The notes below the pieces were generated by a model. It did not search any database and was not told where the DNA came from. It saw only the letters and a list, made by a program, of their open reading frames with translations. 64,000 nucleotides of DNA from NCBI RefSeq assembly GCF_035917275.1, contig NZ_CP108508.1:5270001-5334000 (forward strand), read 5' to 3'. The DNA is from Streptomyces sp. NBC_01237. GTDB lineage: Bacteria; Actinomycetota; Actinomycetes; Streptomycetales; Streptomycetaceae. Position 1 is the stretch's first letter. Each line of letters opens with the position of its first letter. Both the position numbers and the translations under genes were made by a program. Positions 39,269-48,298 of the stretch are shown piece after piece.

Positions 39269-40768
39269 TCAGTGGACGGGGTGCATGGTGCGCTTGAGCC
39301 AGGGGGCGGCGGCGATCATCGCCACACCGGCCACCACCGCGATCGCACCGTTGACACCGAAGTAGGCGGGGTTGGAGACCTCGCCGTACAGCTTCACGAT
39401 CTGGGCCTGGATGCCGTTGGCGAGGGCCAGCGACAGGAACCACAGGGCCATCGTCTGGCTGGCGAAGGCCTTGGGGGCGAGCTTGGTGGTGGCCGACATG
39501 CCGGAGGTCTCCAGCAGGACGTCGCCGAGCCCGAGCAGCAGATACGAGCCGACGATCCACCAGGCGGCCATCTTGAACGTGTCGTCGGAGTGCCCGGACG
39601 TGGGCAGGACCATCAGCAGGAACGAGAGCCCGCCGAGGATCACCCCGAACGCGATCTTGTTGGAGGCGTGCGGCTGGCGTGGGCCCATCCGGGCCCACAC
39701 GGCGGCGACCACGGGCGCCAGCGCGACCTCGAAGGCGCCGAGCGCGGAGGCGTACCAGCTGGCCGGGAAGTGGAAGCCGAAGATCTCGGTACGGGCGTTG
39801 GTCGACGCGAGCAGCATCATCGTCGAGTACGCCTGGAAGAGGATGAAGTTGAAGACGACGGACCCCAGGAACAGCACCACGTACGGACGGAGCCTGCCGC
39901 GTTCCTCGGCGGTCACCCGGGGGCTCTTGAACATGACGACGAAGTAGACGACCGGGGCGATCACCGAGATCACGGTCAGGACGTCGACGAAGCGGTCCAT
40001 CGTCAGCCACCCGGCCAGCGCCAGCGCGGTGGCGAGGGCGGCGAACACGACGGCCCCGACGACGATCAGCCGCACGGCACGGCGCATCGGTCCGGGGGCG
40101 AGCGGGAACTCCGCGCCGTGCTTACGCCCGGCCAGGTGACGCCGGCCCGCCACGTACTGGATCAGGCCCAGTGTCATGCCGACGGCGGCGGCCGAGAAGC
40201 CCCAGTGCCAGCTCGCGTGGTCGCCGAGCCAGCCGGTGATCAGCGGACCGGCGAAGGCGCCGATGTTGATGCCCATGTAGTAGAGGGCGAATCCGGCGTC
40301 ACGCCGCTCGTCGTCGGTGCGGTAGAGCTTGCCGACCATCGAGGCGACATTGGGCTTGAGCAGGCCCGTTCCGGCGCTGATCAGGCCCAGGCCGACCCAG
40401 GTCATGGTGTCGGTCGGCACGGCCATCGAATAGTGGCCGCAGGCGATGAGGATGCCGCCGTACAGGACGGCGCGGTACGAGCCGAGGATGCGGTCGGCCA
40501 GCCAGCCGCCGGCCACGGAGACCAGATAGACCAGGGTGCCGTAGGCGGCGGAGACGGACGCGGCGGTGCCGGCGTCCATGCCCATTCCGCCGTTCGACAC
40601 CTTGTCGGCGAAGAAGAGGACCAGGATCGCCTGCATGCCCAGGAACGAGAAGCGCTCCCAGACCTCCAGGCCGGACAGGGTCATCAGGCCCCGTGGCTGC
40701 CCGAAGAAGGCGTGGTCGTCCCCGGGCGGGGGCTGGGTCGACTCGGTGTCGTTGGCGGTGTGCGACAA
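39269..40768 (-). CDS. POT/PTR2 family proton-coupled peptide transporter
   Basis: Membrane transporter of about 499 residues with 12-14 helices. The PTR2 signatures are visible: GVEVWERFSFLGMQAILVLFF-like opening (here LEVWERFSFLGMQ near residue 33) and FALYYMGINIGAFAGPLITGWLGD. It would import di- and tripeptides with protons. I chose the TTG at 40768 because CAGGAG lies 8 bases upstream and the open frame before it is not membrane-like. It is the first gene of a pair with the CocE-type hydrolase and is divergent from the polyprenyl synthase. Confidence 0.88.
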   Translation of the reverse strand: MSHTANDTESTQPPPGDDHAFFGQPRGLMTLSGLEVWERFSFLGMQAILVLFFADKVSNGGMGMDAGTAASVSAAYGTLVYLVSVAGGWLADRILGSYRAVLYGGILIACGHYSMAVPTDTMTWVGLGLISAGTGLLKPNVASMVGKLYRTDDERRDAGFALYYMGINIGAFAGPLITGWLGDHASWHWGFSAAAVGMTLGLIQYVAGRRHLAGRKHGAEFPLAPGPMRRAVRLIVVGAVVFAALATALALAGWLTMDRFVDVLTVISVIAPVVYFVVMFKSPRVTAEERGRLRPYVVLFLGSVVFNFILFQAYSTMMLLASTNARTEIFGFHFPASWYASALGAFEVALAPVVAAVWARMGPRQPHASNKIAFGVILGGLSFLLMVLPTSGHSDDTFKMAAWWIVGSYLLLGLGDVLLETSGMSATTKLAPKAFASQTMALWFLSLALANGIQAQIVKLYGEVSNPAYFGVNGAIAVVAGVAMIAAAPWLKRTMHPVH

Positions 40769-40924
40769 AGCGGTAACTCCTGATCGTATGAGCTGATCCC
40801 GAACATACCGGCGGTGGCGGGAAGGCGCCCACGGTGATCCAAAGCGGACCGGATACGCTGAGTTGAGTGATGACAGCGACACATCGACAATCCGTGTGAT
40901 CGTCAGTAGACAGGAGATCCCCTC

Positions 40925-41935
40925 GTGACCGTCGTCGGGCCGTTCGGACTGCGCGTGCGGGACCAGGCTCTTGAGGCCGATGTCCAGACGGGTATGGCCG
41001 CTGTCGAGGCTGGGCTGCTCGAAGCGACCAAGAGCGAGGTCCCGTTCATCACGGAGGCCGCGCAGCACCTTGTACGTGCAGGGGGCAAACGTTTTCGGCC
41101 GCTGCTGGTCATGCTGGCGTCCCAGTTCGGTGACCCGGACGCGCCCGGGGTCGTTCCCTCGGCCGTGGTGGTCGAGCTGACCCATCTGGCGACGCTCTAC
41201 CACGACGACGTGATGGACGAGGCGGACGTACGCCGCGGGGTGGACAGCGCCAACGTCCGCTGGGGCAACTCCGTCGCCGTCCTGACCGGCGACTTCCTCT
41301 TCGCCCGCGCCTCGCACATCCTGGCCGACCTCGGCCCGGAGGCCGTACGCATCCAGGCGGAGGCGTTCGAGCGCCTGGTCACCGGCCAGATCCTGGAGAC
41401 CGCGGGCCCGCGCGACGGCCGCGACCCGGTCGACCACTACCTGGACGTCCTGAGCGGCAAGACCGGCTCGCTGGTCGCGGTGTCCGGGCGGTTCGGCGCC
41501 ATGATGTCCGGTGCCGACGAGCGGGTCGTCGACATCCTCACCCAGTACGGGGAACGCCTCGGCATCGCCTTCCAGCTCGCCGACGACGTCCTCGACATCG
41601 CCTCCGACTCCCACGAGTCCGGCAAGACCCCCGGCACCGACCTGCGCGAGGGCATCTCCACGCTGCCGGTCCTGCGGCTGCGGGCGCAGGCGGCGGCCTA
41701 CGGCAAGCCGGAGGACGTGGAGCTCGTCGAACTGCTGGACGGCGACCTGAGCGACGACGGCAGGCTGGCCGAGGCGCTGCGGGGGCTGCGGAGCCACCCG
41801 GCGCTGGAGCAGGCCCGTCAGGACACCGTCCGGTACGCGCAGGAGGCACGGGCCACCCTGGCGCCGCTGCCCGAGGGCTACGCCAAGTCCGCGCTGGAGG
41901 AGCTGTGCGACGCCGTGGTGCACCGGGCCGGCTGA
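40925..41935 (+). CDS. Long-chain polyprenyl diphosphate synthase
   Basis: Trans-prenyltransferase of 336 residues that elongates allylic diphosphates with isopentenyl diphosphate, probably giving the menaquinone side chain. The two aspartate-rich motifs are LATLYHDDVMDEADVRRG (first, DDxxD) and IAFQLADDVLDIASDS (second), and GGKRFRPLLVMLASQFGD is the family opening. GTG start. The first-motif surroundings resemble heptaprenyl/nonaprenyl types rather than geranylgeranyl synthases. No upstream partner subunit is seen, so it is likely homomeric. Chain length cannot be read with certainty. Confidence 0.9.
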   Translation: MTVVGPFGLRVRDQALEADVQTGMAAVEAGLLEATKSEVPFITEAAQHLVRAGGKRFRPLLVMLASQFGDPDAPGVVPSAVVVELTHLATLYHDDVMDEADVRRGVDSANVRWGNSVAVLTGDFLFARASHILADLGPEAVRIQAEAFERLVTGQILETAGPRDGRDPVDHYLDVLSGKTGSLVAVSGRFGAMMSGADERVVDILTQYGERLGIAFQLADDVLDIASDSHESGKTPGTDLREGISTLPVLRLRAQAAAYGKPEDVELVELLDGDLSDDGRLAEALRGLRSHPALEQARQDTVRYAQEARATLAPLPEGYAKSALEELCDAVVHRAG

Positions 41936-42153
41936 CACACCGTTCGGCCCTACCCCTACTGGACGGCCGGCCCTGGGACGCCGGTTGTCATACCGGAGCA
42001 GTAGACGGAGTTGATCCCGCGGGCTGACGCTTCGTGCCGCCCGATTTGGTCAGATGGAGAACAACCACTCCTGACCACATCGGGTGAGAATGGCGGCAGG
42101 GAGTGGATGTGAGCAACCGGACGGACGCCGCCGACCACGGAGGTAAGGCACAC

Positions 42154-43422
42154 ATGGCACCGAACGACAGCGCAGAGACCACCGGCAAGGCCACGGGCAC
42201 TGTCGTGGGCCGTCGCAAGGCCGCGCGATACATCGTCCCCGTCGCGGTGGCGGGGGTGGCGGCCGCGACGATCGGGCTCGTCCCGGCCCTCGCGGACTCC
42301 GGTGACCCCGAGCTGCCGAAGATCAGCGCACAGGAACTCATCGAGAAGATCGCCGCCTCGGACGAGCAGCAGCTGTCCGGCACGCTCAAGATCAGCACCG
42401 ACCTCGGTATCCCGTCCCTCGGCGGGCTCGCGGGCTCCTTCGCCCCGGGCGGCGCCGGTACGGACGGCGGCGGTTCCGCCGCTCCGGAGGACAAGCTGAT
42501 GGAGCTGGCCTCCGGTACGCACACGCTGCGGGTGGCGGCCGACGGCCCCGACAAGCAGCGGCTCTCGATCCTCGGGAACGCCGCCGAGTACAGCCTCATC
42601 CACAACAAGGGCGAGGTCTGGGCGTACGACAGCAAGTCCGGCGAGGCGTACCACGCCGCGGCGGACGCCGAGCAGCAGAAGCAGAAGAAGGAGCACAGGG
42701 CGCCCGCGGGAGTGCCGACCACTCCGAAGGAGTTCGCCGAGCAGGCACTCGCGGCGGCCGGGGACACCACCTCGGTCACCGTCGACGGCACGTCGCGGGT
42801 GGCCGGGCGCGACGCGTACCAGCTGCTGATCAAGCCGAAGCAGACCGGTTCGACGGTCGCGTCGGTCCGGGTCGCGGTGGACGCGGCCAACGGCGTCCCG
42901 CTGAAGTTCACCCTCTCCGCGAACGGTGGCGGCAAGGCCGTGGTCGACGCCGGATTCACCAAGGTCGACTTCTCCCGGCCCGACGCCTCCTCGTTCTCCT
43001 TCACCCCGCCCAAGGGCGCGAAGGTGACCGAGGCGGACGACCTGAAGGATGCGGCGGAGCAGCAGGGCGGAGAGGGGAAGGCACCGGAGGGCCTCGCCGA
43101 GCTGGGCGGCCTGAAGGGCCTGGAGGGCCTGGACGGCTCACAGGGGCTGAACGTGATCGGCGAGGGCTGGACCTCGGTCGCCCAGATCAAGACCCCTGGC
43201 GGTTCGGGCCTGCCCACCGGCGGTTCGCAGGGCTCGGGCGACATTCCGGCCGAGGCCCAGGGCTTCCTGGACGCCCTGGGTGACAAGGTCACCGGGAAGT
43301 TCGGTTCGGGCACGGTCTTCAAGACCCGTCTGGTGAACGCCCTGCTGACGGACGACGGCACGGTCTACGTCGGAGCGGTGACGAAGGACGCGCTGGTGCA
43401 GGCGGCCAACGGCGCCAAGTAG
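42154..43422 (+). CDS. LolA-like membrane-anchored lipoprotein-carrier-fold protein
   Basis: Exported or membrane-anchored protein of 422 residues. After a basic N-terminus a single hydrophobic stretch, YIVPVAVAGVAAATIGLVPA, is a signal peptide or anchor. The rest reads like the LolA/LolB-fold proteins of actinomycetes: SAQELIEKIAASDEQQLSGT, a long central DGTSRVAGRDAYQLLIKPKQ and FSRPDASSFSFTPPKGAKV. Actinomycetes lack LolB and the outer-membrane route, so its role differs from enterobacterial LolA. I prefer the ATG at 42154 (GGAGG 10 bases upstream); a GTG at 42109 with GGGAG is the alternative. It is followed closely by an ABC exporter. Confidence 0.72.
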   Translation: MAPNDSAETTGKATGTVVGRRKAARYIVPVAVAGVAAATIGLVPALADSGDPELPKISAQELIEKIAASDEQQLSGTLKISTDLGIPSLGGLAGSFAPGGAGTDGGGSAAPEDKLMELASGTHTLRVAADGPDKQRLSILGNAAEYSLIHNKGEVWAYDSKSGEAYHAAADAEQQKQKKEHRAPAGVPTTPKEFAEQALAAAGDTTSVTVDGTSRVAGRDAYQLLIKPKQTGSTVASVRVAVDAANGVPLKFTLSANGGGKAVVDAGFTKVDFSRPDASSFSFTPPKGAKVTEADDLKDAAEQQGGEGKAPEGLAELGGLKGLEGLDGSQGLNVIGEGWTSVAQIKTPGGSGLPTGGSQGSGDIPAEAQGFLDALGDKVTGKFGSGTVFKTRLVNALLTDDGTVYVGAVTKDALVQAANGAK

Positions 43423-43534
43423 GCGCCGGGGTGCTTCACTGCCCGCGGTGAACGACGCCGCCCCGCCGCGCGCACCGCGCGACGGGGCGGCCCGCCGAGC
43501 CGGGCCGGGCCGAACCGAGCTTCGAGGGGTACGC

Positions 43535-44659
43535 ATGACCGGGACAGAGGCGGCCGCGGACGGACGGGCGACGGCCGGAGGGGTGACGGCGGCTTCCGGC
43601 GGGACGGCGGCCGGGGACGTGACCGCAGGTGACGACAGGGCTGCCGGGGATGTGACCGTCGGGAACGACAGGGCTTCCGGGGACGTGACCAGGGCTGCCG
43701 GGGATGTGGCGGCGGCAGGGGACGCGGCGGCCGTGATCGAGACCCGGGGTCTCACCAAGCGCTACCGGGGCGGCCAGCTCGCCGTCGACGGCCTCGACCT
43801 CACCGTCCCCGGCGGCAGCGTCTTCGGCTTCCTCGGCCCCAACGGCTCCGGGAAGACCACCACGATCCGGATGCTCATGGGCCTCATCGACCCGACGTCC
43901 GGCACCGCCCGTGTCCTCGGCCGTCCGATGCCGGCTGGCGCCCGTACCGTGCTCCCGCAGGTCGGCGCGCTGATCGAGGGCCCGGCCCTCTACGGCTTCC
44001 TGTCCGGCCGGGAGAACCTCGTGCGCTACGACTCCGCCGACCCGGCCGCCGACCCGCGTACCCGCCGCGCCCGCGTCGCGCACGCCCTGGACCGGGTCGG
44101 GCTCGCCGCCGCCGCGGGCAAGAAGGCCAAGGCGTACTCGCTCGGCATGAAACAGCGCCTCGGGCTCGCCGCCGCCCTGCTCCAGCCGCGCCGCCTGCTC
44201 GTCCTGGACGAGCCCACCAACGGCCTGGACCCGCAGGGCATGCGGGAGATCCGTTCCCTGATCCGGGAGCTGGCGGCCGAGGGCACCACGGTCTTCCTCT
44301 CCTCCCACCTCCTGGACGAGATCGAACAGGTCTGCACGCACGCCGCGGTGATGGCCCGCGGCCGGCTGATCGTGCAGGGGCCCGTCGGCGACCTCGCCGG
44401 CACCCGCGGCCGGCTCGCCGTCACCACCCCCGACCCGGGCGACGCCGCCCGCATCCTCAAGGAACACGGGATCACCGGCCTGAGCACCGACGGCGAGCGG
44501 CTGACCGGTGACGCCCCGCCCGGCGGCACGGAACTCGCCGACCTCAACGCCGCCCTGGTACGCGGCGGCGTCCGGGTGCGGTCCTTCGGCGTCGAACGGG
44601 CCTCGCTGGAGGACGCCTTCGTCGCACTGACCGGAGAGGGATTCGATGTCGCGGGCTGA
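43535..44659 (+). CDS. ABC transporter ATP-binding protein
   Basis: ATPase of about 374 residues powering the exporter completed by the next gene. Walker A FLGPNGSGKTTTIRMLMG, signature AYSLGMKQRLGLAAALLQP and Walker B RLLVLDEPTNGLDPQG are intact, with a switch His in VFLSSHLLDEIEQV. The first 60 residues are an odd Ala/Gly/Asp-rich stretch made of repeating GDVTxGxDRAxGDV units (encoded by repeated GGGGATGTGACCG-like DNA), placed before the domain starting at IETRGLTKRYRGG. I chose the ATG at 43535, with GAGGGG 5 bases upstream. The stop overlaps the permease start. Confidence 0.9.
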   Translation: MTGTEAAADGRATAGGVTAASGGTAAGDVTAGDDRAAGDVTVGNDRASGDVTRAAGDVAAAGDAAAVIETRGLTKRYRGGQLAVDGLDLTVPGGSVFGFLGPNGSGKTTTIRMLMGLIDPTSGTARVLGRPMPAGARTVLPQVGALIEGPALYGFLSGRENLVRYDSADPAADPRTRRARVAHALDRVGLAAAAGKKAKAYSLGMKQRLGLAAALLQPRRLLVLDEPTNGLDPQGMREIRSLIRELAAEGTTVFLSSHLLDEIEQVCTHAAVMARGRLIVQGPVGDLAGTRGRLAVTTPDPGDAARILKEHGITGLSTDGERLTGDAPPGGTELADLNAALVRGGVRVRSFGVERASLEDAFVALTGEGFDVAG

Positions 44660-45623
44660 AGCAACCGGCGTACGGGGTGAAGCGGACGGCGTACGAGGTG
44701 AAGCAACCGGCGTACGGGATGAAGGCGGCGGCGTACGGGGTGAAGGCGGCGGCGTGCGGGGCGTGAGCGTGCACCGCAACCCGCTGTGGACGTTCGGAAT
44801 CCTCCGTTCCGAAGTCACCACCATCCTGCGCCGCTGGCGGACCCTCACCCTGCTCGGGGTGCTCGCCGCCGTTCCCGTACTGATCGGGATCGCGGTCCGG
44901 ATCGAGACGGGCGGCGGCGACGGCGCTGACGGCGGCCCCGTGGGCGCGGCGGGCCCGGCCTTCCTCACCCAGGTCACCAACAACGGGCTCTTCCTCGTCT
45001 TCGCCGCCCTCGCCGCGACGCTCCCGGTCTTCCTCCCGATGGCCGTCGGCGTCGTCGCGGGCGACTCGATCGCGGGGGAGGCGAGCGGCGGCACCCTGCG
45101 CTATCTGCTGGTCGCCCCGGCGGGCCGGACCCGGCTGCTGCTCGCCAAGTACGCCTCCGTGCTCATCTTCTGCCTGGTCGCGACGCTGGTCGTGGCGGCA
45201 TCGGCGCTGGCCGTGGGGGCGCTGCTCTTCCCCCTCGGCGAGGTCACCACGATCTCCGGGACCCGGATCGGCTTCGGCGAGGGGCTGGTGCGGGCCGGAC
45301 TGATCGCGGTGGTGGTCGCGGCCTCACTCATCGGCTTCGCGGCGCTGGGCCTGTTCATCTCCACGCTGACCGGCAGCGGGATCGCGGCGATGGCGGCCAC
45401 GGTCGGTGTGCTGATCACGGTGCAGATCCTGGGCTCGATCCCGCAGCTGAGCGCTCTGCACCCCTATCTCTTCCCGCACTACTGGCTGTCCTTCGCGGAC
45501 CTGCTGCGCGACCCCGTCCACTGGGACGACGTCATCAAGAACCTCGGCCTGCAGGGTCTGTACGCGGCGGTGTTCGGCTCGGCGGCCTGGGCGCGTTTCA
45601 CGGCCAAGGACATCACTGCCTGA
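44646..45623 (+). CDS. ABC-2 type transporter permease
   Basis: Membrane partner of the upstream ATPase, 325 residues with about six helices (RTLTLLGVLAAVPVLIGIAV; NNGLFLVFAALAATLPVFLP; later YASVLIFCLVATLVVAASAL and AAMAATVGVLITVQILGSI). It is of the ABC-2 export type; the substrate is unknown. Its ATG overlaps the ATPase stop and has GGAGAGGGA just upstream. The first 40 residues are a 7-residue repeat (E-A-x-G-V-R-G) before the transporter fold, encoded by a 21-bp tandem repeat. A GTG at the end of the repeat could give a shorter form. Confidence 0.87.
   Translation: MSRAEATGVRGEADGVRGEATGVRDEGGGVRGEGGGVRGVSVHRNPLWTFGILRSEVTTILRRWRTLTLLGVLAAVPVLIGIAVRIETGGGDGADGGPVGAAGPAFLTQVTNNGLFLVFAALAATLPVFLPMAVGVVAGDSIAGEASGGTLRYLLVAPAGRTRLLLAKYASVLIFCLVATLVVAASALAVGALLFPLGEVTTISGTRIGFGEGLVRAGLIAVVVAASLIGFAALGLFISTLTGSGIAAMAATVGVLITVQILGSIPQLSALHPYLFPHYWLSFADLLRDPVHWDDVIKNLGLQGLYAAVFGSAAWARFTAKDITA
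44657..44761 (+). repeat. Five-copy 21-bp tandem repeat at the permease start
   Basis: Units begin TGAAGC or TGAAGG and end CGTACGGGG or close variants, at 44657, 44678, 44699, 44720 and 44741. They lie in frame as seven-residue repeats at the N-terminus of the permease, and the first unit contains the ATPase stop codon. Confidence 0.85.
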
Positions 45624-45865
45624 GCGCGGGGCTCCGGATGCTCGATGCCGAGGCTGCACTGGCTTGTTCCGGCCGGTGCGGGCCCGTCCGTGCCGTCGGC
45701 CGGGCGAGCCGTCCCCCGATCGGCTCGTCGCGGCACGAACGGCACGAACGGTGCGGGCAAAGGGAACGACACGACACGGTACGTTCCGTTTCCGCCTGGG
45801 TATTGTTCGACTTCTGGCGACGACCTGTCAACAAGAGATGGCTTGAAGACCCCTATGCTCACCGA

Positions 45866-46456
45866 ATGATCACATCGCCGAGTTCCGTGCGCCGCAGCGA
45901 GAGATCACGACGCGCGACCCTTCAGGCCGCGCTCGACCTGTGTACGGAGAAGGGCTACGGCCGCGTCACGGTCGAGGCCATCGCGGCCCGCGCCGGTGTG
46001 AGCAAGAAGACGATCTACCGCTGGTGGCCGTCGAAGGGCGCGGTGCTGCTGGAGGCGTTCGCCGAGGCCCTGGTCGACGCGACCCCGTTCGTCGACACCG
46101 GCGACATCGGCGCCGACCTGCGCACCCATGTGACGGGCGCGGTGAAGCTGCTCTCGACACCGCCGTACGGTCCGGCGTACGCGGGCATCCTCTCCGAGGT
46201 CCACCATGACGACGTCCTCGCGGAGGCGGTCAGGGATCAGCTGGTCGGACCGCGCGTCGAGGGTGCGGTGGGACGGCTGCGCAGTGCTCAGGAACGGGGC
46301 CAGATCCCGGCGGACGCGGACCTTCCACTGGCGGTCGAGATGCTCTACGGCCCCCTCTACTACCGCCATCTGCTGCGCAAGCCGCCCCAGGACGAGGCGA
46401 CGATCGCCGCGCTCGTGGCGCATGTGCTGCGCTCGCTGGGGGCGCGGGACTACTAG
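45866..46456 (+). CDS. TetR family regulator
   Basis: Repressor of 196 residues. The N-terminal helix-turn-helix reads ATLQAALDLCTEKGYGRVTVEAIAARAGVSKKTIYRWWPSKGAVL (residues 15-60). The C-terminal half matches the TetR_C_11-like group with HHDDVLAEAVRDQLVGPRV. No ribosome site precedes the ATG at 45866; a TATGCT -10-like element ends 6 bases before it, so the message may be leaderless. It could regulate the ABC exporter just upstream, but no palindrome was spotted to support that. Confidence 0.85.
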   Translation: MITSPSSVRRSERSRRATLQAALDLCTEKGYGRVTVEAIAARAGVSKKTIYRWWPSKGAVLLEAFAEALVDATPFVDTGDIGADLRTHVTGAVKLLSTPPYGPAYAGILSEVHHDDVLAEAVRDQLVGPRVEGAVGRLRSAQERGQIPADADLPLAVEMLYGPLYYRHLLRKPPQDEATIAALVAHVLRSLGARDY

Positions 46457-46652
46457 CGGGCTGCTGGCGGGCTGCTGGCGGGCCGCTGGTGGGCTATTGG
46501 CTTCGGTGCGGTCTCCCGCGCGTCGACGGCCCGGGGGTGTGCCGTCATGGGGCTCAGGCGCCGCGACGGGGTTGCTGTCCGGCTGTCCGCCGGCCTGTCC
46601 CGCTGTCCGTCCCGCCGTCCGCGGTCCTGTTCAGCCGCCGGTCAGCCGTAGC

Positions 46653-47240
46653 TCAGCCGCCGTCGATCAGCCGCTGGACGGCGTCTCCGTAGTGCGCGGC
46701 CAGGGCCGCGCGGTCGGCGTGCGTCAGTACGGCGTCCTCCACCACGTGCAGGGAGGTGAGCAGGCCGCCGATCTGGGCCGCCACCAGGTGGGCGCGCAGC
46801 TCGGCGTCCTCGCCGCCGAGGCGGTGGACGAGCGGCGCGGCGAAGGAGCGCTCGATCGTCGCGCGCAGGGTCCGCTGCACCTCGGCCCGGTCGGAGGCCC
46901 GGAAGAGCGCGGCGAGCGAGGCCACGGCCAGCGCCCCCGCGGTGGACGCGGAGAGGTCCACCACATGCTCCACCAGCGCCCGCCCCATTCCCTCCAGCGG
47001 GCCCTCCATGATCCGGGTGGCCGGGAGGTCGACGGACATCGCCTCCACGAAGAGCTGTTCCTTGGAGCCGAAGTGGCGGATGACCAGGGCCGCGTCGACA
47101 CCGGCCCGCGCGGCTACCGCTCGGATGCCGACCGCGGCGAGGCCGTCGCGGGTGAACAGCTCGCGCGCGGCGTCGAGGATCTCCTGCCTGGTCAGGGCTG
47201 CGGATCGGCGTGGCCGGGGGGCCCGCTGCGGCTCGGTCAC
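46653..47240 (-). CDS. TetR family regulator divergent from an SDR gene
   Basis: Repressor of 195 residues. The DNA-binding part is LTRQEILDAARELFTRDGLAAVGIRAVAARAGVDAALVIRHFGSKEQLF. The C-terminal part with GMGRALVEHVVDL and RASDRAEVQRTLRATIERSF resembles the TetR_C_17 group. GTG start with GGAGG 8 bases upstream. It is divergent from an SDR dehydrogenase; two matching palindromes lie between them, a classic autorepressor-target arrangement. The 46457-46652 gap after its stop holds short GGGCTGCTGGC repeats but no gene. Confidence 0.88.
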   Translation of the reverse strand: MTEPQRAPRPRRSAALTRQEILDAARELFTRDGLAAVGIRAVAARAGVDAALVIRHFGSKEQLFVEAMSVDLPATRIMEGPLEGMGRALVEHVVDLSASTAGALAVASLAALFRASDRAEVQRTLRATIERSFAAPLVHRLGGEDAELRAHLVAAQIGGLLTSLHVVEDAVLTHADRAALAAHYGDAVQRLIDGG

Positions 47241-47269
47241 GGCTGGTGCCTCCGTCGCTCGTTGGAAAA

Positions 47270-47284
47270 GTCATCATAGATGAC
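47270..47284. promoter_or_regulatory. TetR operator copy 1
   Basis: GTCATCATAGATGAC is a perfect palindrome about its centre (extended to AAGTCATC/GATGACTT). It lies 30 bases from the TetR start. Confidence 0.65.
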
Positions 47285-47304
47285 TTACGGTGGTCGTCTT
47301 GGTT

Positions 47305-47319
47305 GTCATCAATGTTGAC
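47305..47319. promoter_or_regulatory. TetR operator copy 2
   Basis: GTCATCAATGTTGAC repeats the first site with one arm mismatch, and outer bases GGTT/AACC extend it. It is centred 35 bp from copy 1 and lies 33 bases before the SDR start, so it would block that promoter. Confidence 0.6.
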
Positions 47320-47351
47320 AACCGTCGGACGAGCGGGCGAGGAGCAGAGCG

Positions 47352-48152
47352 ATGGACCGTCTCAAGGACAGGACCGCACTCATCACGGGCGCGGGCAGCG
47401 GCATCGGCCGGGCGGCCGCCGAGCTGATGAGCCGCGAGGGGGCACGCGTGGTGGCCGCCGACCACGACACGGCCGCGGCGGAGGAGACCGCCCGTCTGAT
47501 CGAGGCCGCCGGCGGCCGGGCCCTGCCCGTCACCGTCGATGTCACCGACGACGCCTCCACCGCCGCCGCGGTGGCGGCCGCGGTGGGGGAGTTCGGCAGC
47601 CTGGACGTGCTCTGCAACCACGTCGGCGGCAGCGACCCCCGGAAGGACCTGGACCTGCTGCGGCTGGACATGGACGAGTTCGAGCGGGCCGTCGCCCTCA
47701 ATGTGCGCAGTACGCTCCTCGGCTCCCGGCACGCCGTCCCGCACATGATCGAGGCCGGGGGCGGGTCCATCATCAACACCGCGTCGGTGGCCGGACTGGT
47801 CGGCGACGTCCTGCAGATCTCCTACGGCGCGGTGAAGGCCGCCGTCGTCAACCTCACCAAGTCGATCGCGGTCCAGTACGGCCCCCACGGCGTGCGGTGC
47901 AACGCGGTGGCCCCCGGGGCGGTCATGACCCCCGCCCTGCGGGACAACCTCCCCGGCGACGTCATCGAGGCGCTCAAGGGCTACAACGCGCTGCCCTACC
48001 TCGGCAGCCCCGAGGACATCGCCCACACCATGGTCTTCCTCGCCTCCGACGAATCCCGCTACCTCACCGGCCAACTCCTGGTGGTCGACGGCGGTATGAC
48101 CATCCAGTCCCCGGCGGTCCCGGGACGACGCGCCATGCTGCCGCCCGCCTGA
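47352..48152 (+). CDS. SDR family oxidoreductase
   Basis: Classical short-chain dehydrogenase of 266 residues using NAD(P)(H). The cofactor loop is ALITGAGSGIGRAAAELMS near residue 14, the NNAG-like strand appears as CNHVGGSDPRKD, and the catalytic set is Ser in IINTASVAGLVG and Tyr-x3-Lys in ISYGAVKAAVVNLTKSIAVQ. The C-terminus FLASDESRYLTGQLLVVDGGMT is standard. ATG with GAGGAG upstream. Induced expression through the divergent TetR is likely; the substrate is unknown. Confidence 0.9.
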   Translation: MDRLKDRTALITGAGSGIGRAAAELMSREGARVVAADHDTAAAEETARLIEAAGGRALPVTVDVTDDASTAAAVAAAVGEFGSLDVLCNHVGGSDPRKDLDLLRLDMDEFERAVALNVRSTLLGSRHAVPHMIEAGGGSIINTASVAGLVGDVLQISYGAVKAAVVNLTKSIAVQYGPHGVRCNAVAPGAVMTPALRDNLPGDVIEALKGYNALPYLGSPEDIAHTMVFLASDESRYLTGQLLVVDGGMTIQSPAVPGRRAMLPPA

Positions 48153-48298
48153 GCCCGCCCGGGCCCGGAAGCGCGCCACCCGGTTGGAGCCACCCGGCTG
48201 CCGCCATCCGGTGGCAGGGGGGCGTGTGGCGGGTGATGCTGTTCTGGCGCGTGGGGGTCCACCCGGTGCGCCGGAGAGCCTGAGGGCGGGGTGAAGCC

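Noticed and set aside
36108..40010. 1300-codon minus-strand frame
   Set aside because: It runs in a different frame through three recognised minus-strand genes and is a low-complexity Arg/Pro/Gly translation.
35876..40783. Very long plus-strand open frame (1635 codons)
   Set aside because: It is antisense to fumarylacetoacetase, CocE and POT genes, which have clear domain motifs. Long shadow frames are expected in DNA this GC-rich.
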